A stretch of DNA of 64,000 bases, from NCBI RefSeq assembly GCF_000687875.1, contig NZ_JHYG01000006.1:124001-188000 (forward strand), read 5' to 3'. The stretch's first letter is position 1; every line of letters begins with the position of its first letter. Origin of the DNA: Acidocella facilis ATCC 35904. Lineage in GTDB: Bacteria; Pseudomonadota; Alphaproteobacteria; Acetobacterales; Acetobacteraceae. Below are positions 59,479 through 64,000 of the stretch, piece after piece. A program made the translations under genes and the position numbers. Under the pieces are notes generated by a model, which worked only from the letters and a program-made list of their open reading frames with translations, searched no databases and was not told where the DNA came from.

Positions 59479-60435
59479 TTGACGCAGACCGATCCCCGCT
59501 GGCCCGGCCAGACCCGTTATCCCGATCCCGCTTTCGAGATCCTGGATCAATCCTTCGCCCGCTACCGGCTGGATGCGGCGGCGGTGGAGCGGCTTTATAC
59601 CGGGACGCGCTGGGGGGAGGGGCCGGTCTGGGTGCCGGCCGGGCGTTATCTGCTCTGGTCGGATATTCCGAATAACAGGGTGCTGCGCTGGCATGAGACG
59701 ACCGGGAGCGTGGACGAATTCCGCCGCCCGTCCGACTTCACCAACGGCGCCACCCGCGACCGCGAGGGAAGGGTGGTGTGGTGCGAGCATCTGCACCGGC
59801 GGGTGATGCGGCTGGAGCATGATGGCAGCACCACCGTGCTGGCGGACAGCTTCCAGGGCAAGCGCCTGAACTCGCCCAACGATATCGTGGTCAAATCCGA
59901 CGGCTCGATCTGGTTTTCCGATCCGACCTTTGGCATTCGCGGCTTCTATGAGGGCGAGAAAGCCGCGCCGGAACTGCCGACCTATCTCTACCGGATCGAC
60001 GGCCAGACCGGTGAACTGAGCGTTGCCGCCGACGATATCGAGGGCCCGAACGGCCTGGCCTTCTCGCCGGATGAAAAACTGCTTTACGTCGCGGAAACCG
60101 GTATCGCGCCCAGGCGGATGCGAGTTTATGAGCTGGCCGCCGATGGCAGGACGCTGACCAAAGGCCGTATCTTCATCGCCTGTAAGGAAGGCGAGCGGCC
60201 GGACGGATTCCGGGTGGATGTGGACGGCAATCTCTGGTGCGGCTGGGGCATGGGCGAGGGGCTGGACGGGGTGCGGATTTATAACCCGGCGGGCGAGGCG
60301 ATCGGCCATATCCATCTGCCGGAGCGCGCGGCCAATCTCTGCTTTGGCGGCCGGCATCGCAACCGGCTGTTCATCGCGGCCAGCACCAGCCTCTATGCCG
60401 TCTACGTCAACACCCAGGGCGCGCTGGGGGGCTGA
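59479..60435 (+). CDS. SMP-30/gluconolactonase-family lactonase
   Basis: A 318-residue beta-propeller lactonase. Likely metal ligands are Glu in TRWGEGPVWVPAG near residue 42, Asn in LNSPNDIVVKSDGS, Asn in GPNGLAFSPDEK, and Asp in RPDGFRVDVDGN. The TTG at 59479 lies six bases after GGAGAG. In-frame TTG 59473 and ATG 59401 are less likely, because the latter lies inside a palindrome. It should open a sugar lactone. The neighbours point to acid-sugar breakdown rather than to the sulfosugar pathway. A short gap with a candidate operator separates it from the FadR-type regulator. Confidence 0.85.
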   Translation: MTQTDPRWPGQTRYPDPAFEILDQSFARYRLDAAAVERLYTGTRWGEGPVWVPAGRYLLWSDIPNNRVLRWHETTGSVDEFRRPSDFTNGATRDREGRVVWCEHLHRRVMRLEHDGSTTVLADSFQGKRLNSPNDIVVKSDGSIWFSDPTFGIRGFYEGEKAAPELPTYLYRIDGQTGELSVAADDIEGPNGLAFSPDEKLLYVAETGIAPRRMRVYELAADGRTLTKGRIFIACKEGERPDGFRVDVDGNLWCGWGMGEGLDGVRIYNPAGEAIGHIHLPERAANLCFGGRHRNRLFIAASTSLYAVYVNTQGALGG

Positions 60436-60462
60436 GGCGTGGCGGATGGTTTGCCGATAGCG

Positions 60463-60476
60463 CTAACATTTGTTAG
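60463..60476. promoter_or_regulatory. Candidate operator CTAACA-TT-TGTTAG before the FadR-type gene
   Basis: Perfect 6-bp inverted arms with a 2-base spacer lie nine bases upstream of the regulator start. The form suits a FadR/GntR-type site. It may serve autoregulation. Confidence 0.5.
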
Positions 60477-60485
60477 GACCGCAGC

Positions 60486-61226
60486 GTGTTGGAAAAACCC
60501 GAAGCCGCGATGAAGCCGCAAGAGAGCCAGACCTCGGGTCTGGCTGACCAGGTCTATCACAGCATTCTCTCGGGCATTCAGAACGGCGCCTACGCGCCCC
60601 ATAGCCGCCTGCCGAGTGAGCATCAGCTCGCCAGCCAATTCGATGTCTCGCGGCCGGTGGTGCGCACCGCTTTGGCGCGGCTCAAGCAGGAAAAATTCAT
60701 CGTCTCCCGCCAGGGGGCCGGCAGCTTTGTGCGCCCGCCCGCCGTGCAGCCGCCGCTGGGCTTCGCGCCGGTGGAGAATATCGCCGATATTCAGCGCTGC
60801 TATGAATACCGGCTGACGCTGGAGCCGGAAGCCGCCAGCTTCGCCGCGCTGCGCTATAACCAGAGCGCCATGGCGAAGATCGAGGCGGCGCTGGAGACGA
60901 TGGCGCAGGCCACCCGCCAGGGGCAGCATCGCGACGATGTGGATTTCGCCTTCCATCTCGCCATCGCCGAGGCCTCCAACAATCATTACTACCACCAGTC
61001 GCTGCAGGCGCTGCAGCCGCATATCGCGGTGGGGATGCATATTCACGGCATCTCGCTGATGGGGCCGAAACAAGGGTTGGATTACGTGCTGGAGGAGCAT
61101 CGGCGCATCGCCGAGGCGATCAGATCCCGCCAGCCGGAGGCGGCGCGCACGTTGATGGCTGCGCATCTGCGCGCTTCGCGCGACCGGCTGTTCGATGGGC
61201 GGATGCTCGACCTCTCATTGCGTTGA
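60486..61226 (+). CDS. GntR-family regulator, FadR/FCD type
   Basis: A 246-residue regulator. N-terminal HTH is LADQVYHSILSGIQ, RLPSEHQLASQFDVSRPVVRTAL and VSRQGAGSFV (about residues 19-80). The C-terminal FCD domain covers about 100-230: EYRLTLEPEAASFAA, DFAFHLAIAEAS, and HRRIAEAIRSRQPEAARTLMAAHL with the histidines that usually bind a metal and the acid ligand. The GTG at 60486 is the start used. An ATG at 60510 is possible. It is ahead of the DUF1537 kinase and PdxA2-type genes and probably controls them. Confidence 0.87.
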   Translation: MLEKPEAAMKPQESQTSGLADQVYHSILSGIQNGAYAPHSRLPSEHQLASQFDVSRPVVRTALARLKQEKFIVSRQGAGSFVRPPAVQPPLGFAPVENIADIQRCYEYRLTLEPEAASFAALRYNQSAMAKIEAALETMAQATRQGQHRDDVDFAFHLAIAEASNNHYYHQSLQALQPHIAVGMHIHGISLMGPKQGLDYVLEEHRRIAEAIRSRQPEAARTLMAAHLRASRDRLFDGRMLDLSLR

Positions 61227-61358
61227 GCCGGACTTGGCGTGCGGCGGTTATCGTTTGCCCATTTTTGCGCATTTCGCGCAAATTATTGATTGAGTTTTGC
61301 TCTATTAACGTTTATTTCTGCGCGAATTCATCAAATTCCAAAGTATGAAGGGCGTTTC

Positions 61359-62669
61359 GTGCAATCCCCCACCCTCATGGCGACGAAGCCCCGCCGCAAA
61401 TTGCTGATCGTCGCGGACGATCTTTCTGGCGCGGCGGATTGCGCCATTCCCTGCGTCGCCGCCGGGTTGAAGACGCTGGTGACGCTGGGCGAGACCGCCG
61501 CCGCCGCGCCAGCGGCGGAGGTGCTGTCGCTCGATGCGGATACGCGCCGCCTGGCCCCGCATGAGGCCGCGGCGCGGACCAGCGCGCTGCTGGCCGATCT
61601 CGGCGCGGCCGGCCAGCTCTGGTTCAAGAAATTCGACTCGACCCTGCGCGGCAATATCGGCGCCGAGCTGGCCGCCGCCCTGGCGGCGCAGCGCGGCTTC
61701 GCGCCGCAGGCCTTCGCCCTGATCGCCCCCGCCTTTCCGGCCACCGGCCGGCAGACGCGCGGCGGCCAGCAATATCTGCACGGTGTGAAGGTGGAAGAGA
61801 CCGAGGTCTGGAAGCGCGAAGGCATTACCGGGCGCGCCCATATGCCGAGCCTGCTGGAAGAGGCCGGGCTGAGGACCGATGTGGTCGGGCTGGAGAGCGT
61901 GCGCGCCGGCCCCCAGGCGCTCCGCGCCGCCCTGGCCCGCGCCGCCGAGAGCCATGATGCCGTGGTTTGCGATGCGGAGAGCGATGAGGATCTGGGCGCC
62001 ATCGCGCAGGCCGCCGCTGGCTTGGGCCGGCCGGCCTTGTGGGCCGGTGCCGCCGGGCTGGCCCGGCAGCTGCCGCTGGCCCTGGGCTTGAGCGGCGCGG
62101 TGGAGGAGGCCGCAATGGCGCCGGTCGAAGGGCCGATTTTGTTCGTCGTCGGCAGCATGTCCGGCGTCTCCCACCAGCAGGTGGCGTGGCTGATCGAGGA
62201 TGAGAGCGTGCTCAACCTGCCGATCGCCCCGCAAATTCTGCGCGGGGGCGAGGGCAGCGAAGGCTGGCGGGCGGCGCAGGCGGCGCTGGCGGCGGCCTTG
62301 GATGCCGGCCAGGATGTCGCGGTGCAGCTCGGCCTTGAAGAGCAGGTGAATGTCGGCGAGGGGCTGCTGCTTTGCCACGCTCTGGCGCGGCTGGTCGCCC
62401 CCTTCGCGGCACGCATTGGCGGGCTGTTTTCCACCGGCGGCGAGACCGCGCGGGCCGTGCTGGTGGCGTTTGGCGCCGCCGGGCTGCGGCTGGTCGGCGA
62501 GATCGAACCCGGGGTGCCGCTCTCGGTCACCGAGGGGGGCGCCAGCGGGCCGCACGGCCTGGCGGTGATCACCAAGGCCGGCGCCTTCGGGCAGCCGGAG
62601 ACCATGGTCCGTTGCCGCGCCGTGCTGCGCCGGCCCGCGCTGCTGCACGCTTCTTATCGTAACGCCTGA
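61359..62669 (+). CDS. Four-carbon acid-sugar kinase (DUF1537 family)
   Basis: A 436-residue kinase with an N-terminal sugar-binding domain (LLIVADDLSGAADCAIP near residue 16, FKKFDSTLRGNIGAEL near 91) and a C-terminal nucleotide-binding domain (ILFVVGSMSGVSHQQ; LFSTGGETARAVLVAFG; GGASGPHGLAVITKAGAFGQPE). The family phosphorylates D-threonate, D-erythronate and related acids at C4. The GTG at 61359 lies six bases after GAAGGG. The ATG at 61377 is an alternative. The PdxA2-type gene 15 bases downstream oxidises and decarboxylates the product in the known pathway. Confidence 0.88.
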   Translation: MQSPTLMATKPRRKLLIVADDLSGAADCAIPCVAAGLKTLVTLGETAAAAPAAEVLSLDADTRRLAPHEAAARTSALLADLGAAGQLWFKKFDSTLRGNIGAELAAALAAQRGFAPQAFALIAPAFPATGRQTRGGQQYLHGVKVEETEVWKREGITGRAHMPSLLEEAGLRTDVVGLESVRAGPQALRAALARAAESHDAVVCDAESDEDLGAIAQAAAGLGRPALWAGAAGLARQLPLALGLSGAVEEAAMAPVEGPILFVVGSMSGVSHQQVAWLIEDESVLNLPIAPQILRGGEGSEGWRAAQAALAAALDAGQDVAVQLGLEEQVNVGEGLLLCHALARLVAPFAARIGGLFSTGGETARAVLVAFGAAGLRLVGEIEPGVPLSVTEGGASGPHGLAVITKAGAFGQPETMVRCRAVLRRPALLHASYRNA

Positions 62670-62684
62670 AAAGGATGCCTCTTT

Positions 62685-63680
62685 ATGTCTAAGCCCGTGA
62701 TCGCCATCACCATGGGGGACGCCGCCGGCGTCGGCCCGGAAATCATCATGAAGAGCTTCACCCATCCGGACCTGCTGGCGAAGTGCCGGCCGCTGGTCAT
62801 CGGCGATGCGGCGCGGCTGGAGGTGGCCGGCAGGATCGTCGGCGCCGCGCTGAAGGTGAACAGGCTGGCCCCGGGTGAGGAGGACAAGGCCCTCTTTGCC
62901 CCGGGCAGCGTGGATTGCATCGATCTCGGGCTGATCCCGGCCGACATGCCCTGGGGCAAGCTCTCCCCGGTGGCGGGCGATGCCGCCTATCAGTTCATCA
63001 AAACCGCGACCGGGCTGGCGATGGCGGGCAAGGTGCAGGCGATCTGTACCGCGCCGCTGAACAAGGAAGCCTTGCATGCGGGCGGGCATAAATATCCCGG
63101 CCATACCGAGATGCTGGCGGCGCTGACCAACACGCCGGAAGTTTCGATGATGCTGACCGCGCCGAAGCTGCGCGTGATTCATGTCACCACCCATATCGGC
63201 ATCATCGATGCGATCAAGAAGATCGAGCCGGGGCTGGTGGAGCGGGTGATTACCCGTGGCTACGAGGTGCTGGAGAAAGCCAAGCTGCCGCGCAAGAAGA
63301 TCGGTGTGTGCGGCATCAACCCGCATGCGGGTGAGAACGGGCTGTTCGGTTATGGCGAGGAGGAGCAGAAAATCGTCCCCGCCGTGGAGGCCTGCCGCGC
63401 CAAGGGCTGGGACGTGGAAGGCCCGCTGCCGGCGGACACTTTGTTCTTCCGCGCCGGGCGCGGGGATTTCGACATGGTGGTGGCGATGTATCACGACCAG
63501 GGCCACGGCCCGGTGAAGGTGCTGGGGCTGGAGGCTGGGGTGAATATCACGGTCGGCCTGCCGGTGATCCGCACCTCGGTCGATCACGGCACCGCCTTCG
63601 ACATTGCCGGCACGGGCATCGTCGATGAGCGCTCGATGCTGGAAGCGATCCGCGCCGCCATCGACCTGGCGGCGCGCTAA
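62685..63680 (+). CDS. pdxA2: PdxA2-type 4-phospho-D-threonate/erythronate dehydrogenase
   Basis: A 331-residue enzyme of the PdxA family. N-terminal ITMGDAAGVGPEI, substrate region NKEALHAGGHKYPGHTEML, and metal-binding histidines in IHVTTHIGI, MYHDQGHGPVKVLG and TSVDHGTAFDIAGTG. PdxA itself belongs to vitamin B6 synthesis. The copy next to a DUF1537 kinase is usually PdxA2, which converts 4-phospho-threonate or -erythronate oxidatively to dihydroxyacetone phosphate and carbon dioxide. The coupling to the kinase gene decides the assignment. It is followed by a composite hairpin repeat. Confidence 0.85.
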   Translation: MSKPVIAITMGDAAGVGPEIIMKSFTHPDLLAKCRPLVIGDAARLEVAGRIVGAALKVNRLAPGEEDKALFAPGSVDCIDLGLIPADMPWGKLSPVAGDAAYQFIKTATGLAMAGKVQAICTAPLNKEALHAGGHKYPGHTEMLAALTNTPEVSMMLTAPKLRVIHVTTHIGIIDAIKKIEPGLVERVITRGYEVLEKAKLPRKKIGVCGINPHAGENGLFGYGEEEQKIVPAVEACRAKGWDVEGPLPADTLFFRAGRGDFDMVVAMYHDQGHGPVKVLGLEAGVNITVGLPVIRTSVDHGTAFDIAGTGIVDERSMLEAIRAAIDLAAR

Positions 63681-63683
63681 ACA

Positions 63684-63816
63684 GCAAAAGTTTTTTGGTG
63701 CCGCTTTTTTTCAAAAAAGCGGCGAAAACGTCTGGGGCGGTGGCAACGACGTTGCCAACCCCCCGGCCTTCGTGGGGGCTTTTTGAAAAAAGCCCCCACA
63801 CCCCCAAAAACTTCTG
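63684..63816. repeat. Composite hairpin repeat after pdxA2 (tandem genes)
   Basis: Arms CAAAAGTTTTTTGG and CCCAAAAACTTCTG, hairpin GCCGCTTTTTT/AAAAAAGCGGC, a central GGTGGCAAC/GTTGCCAACC stem and hairpin GTGGGGGCTTTTT/AAAAAGCCCCCAC. It is the only copy here that lies between genes on the same strand. Confidence 0.83.
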
Positions 63817-63894
63817 CCACTTTAGGTGCGGGGGTTTGGCGCTTGCCGGGGCTTCGACCCCAGGCTACGCCAGGGGGATGAGGGAGGGACGCTT

Positions 63895-64000
63895 TTGAGA
63901 CTCGCCGGCCAGCGCCGCCAGACCATTCTCGCCCGGCTGCGCGCCGGTGCCCTCGATGTCGAGGCGCTGAGCGCTGAGCTGGGGGTTTCCGCCTCCACCA
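63895..64000 (+). CDS. DeoR-family regulator (3' end outside window)
   Basis: Only the first 35 codons are in the window. They read GQRRQTILARLRAGALDVEAL and LSAELGVSAST, the start of a DeoR-type HTH. The TTG at 63895 is chosen because GGAGGG lies seven bases ahead. It probably regulates a sugar-acid operon downstream or the one before it. The short length limits confidence. Confidence 0.65.
   Translation, partial: MRLAGQRRQTILARLRAGALDVEALSAELGVSAST

Noticed and set aside
59479-60435. Second SMP-30 protein as the sulfogluconolactonase
   Set aside because: It has no LacI-type operator and lies among acid-sugar genes. The copy at 26264 is in the porin operon behind the operator and is the better candidate.

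Overview
This GC-rich, gene-dense window fits an alphaproteobacterium of the Acetobacteraceae type. That placement is an inference from gene style (two tripartite TRAP transporters with fused membrane subunits, an OprB porin, an FrmR/FrmA pair, many catabolic clusters each with its own regulator) and from a recurring hairpin repeat at gene ends. No rRNA, tRNA, CRISPR array, phage or intact insertion sequence was seen.

Layout. 1-9.7 kb: the 3' end of a UdgX-like gene, then a LysR regulator divergent from a cluster with an SDR dehydrogenase, a split transketolase, a TRAP transporter, a hydroxypyruvate-reductase-like enzyme and glycerate kinase. 9.7-16.1 kb: housekeeping or stress genes (an Hsp70-like ATPase, an ABC-F ATPase, a secreted phosphoesterase and a dihaem peroxidase). 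16.2-24.8 kb: an IclR-controlled pair of divergent operons (acyl-CoA synthetase, thiolase-like enzyme and two PPC/DUF296 proteins; TRAP transporter and SDR). 24.8-26.3 kb: frmR-frmA formaldehyde detoxification.

26.3-51.9 kb is the main discovery. It looks like an almost complete route for sulfoquinovose, the sugar of plant and cyanobacterial sulfolipid, down to pyruvate and sulfate. A LacI-type regulator and copies of one palindrome (core CGTAGCGCTACG) mark the sulfo-Entner-Doudoroff half: porin, lactonase, sugar permease, sulfoquinovosidase with the family's KERWY sulfonate-recognition residues, SDR dehydrogenase, IlvD/EDD-type dehydratase, HpcH/HpaI-type aldolase and TauE-type exporter. A GntR-type regulator and a second palindrome (TCTTATATAAGA) mark the sulfolactate half: DUF3311 plus sodium-solute symporter, SlcC- and ComC-type sulfolactate dehydrogenases, and SuyAB sulfo-lyase. 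Between these lie SoeABC, a cytoplasmic sulfite:quinone oxidoreductase, and a divergent ClC channel. The aldehyde dehydrogenase expected to oxidise sulfolactaldehyde to sulfolactate is not in the window. A ThDP-dependent enzyme of unknown role sits between the two halves.

51.9-64 kb: a MarR-MFS-nucleotidyltransferase operon; divergent Fe-alcohol dehydrogenase/DapA-type aldolase and MFS/2-hydroxyacid dehydrogenase operons that share a pair of inverted operators; an SMP-30 lactonase; a FadR-type regulator; a DUF1537 four-carbon acid-sugar kinase with its PdxA2-type partner; and the start of a DeoR regulator. Seven copies of a composite hairpin repeat sit at gene ends, six of them between convergent genes.
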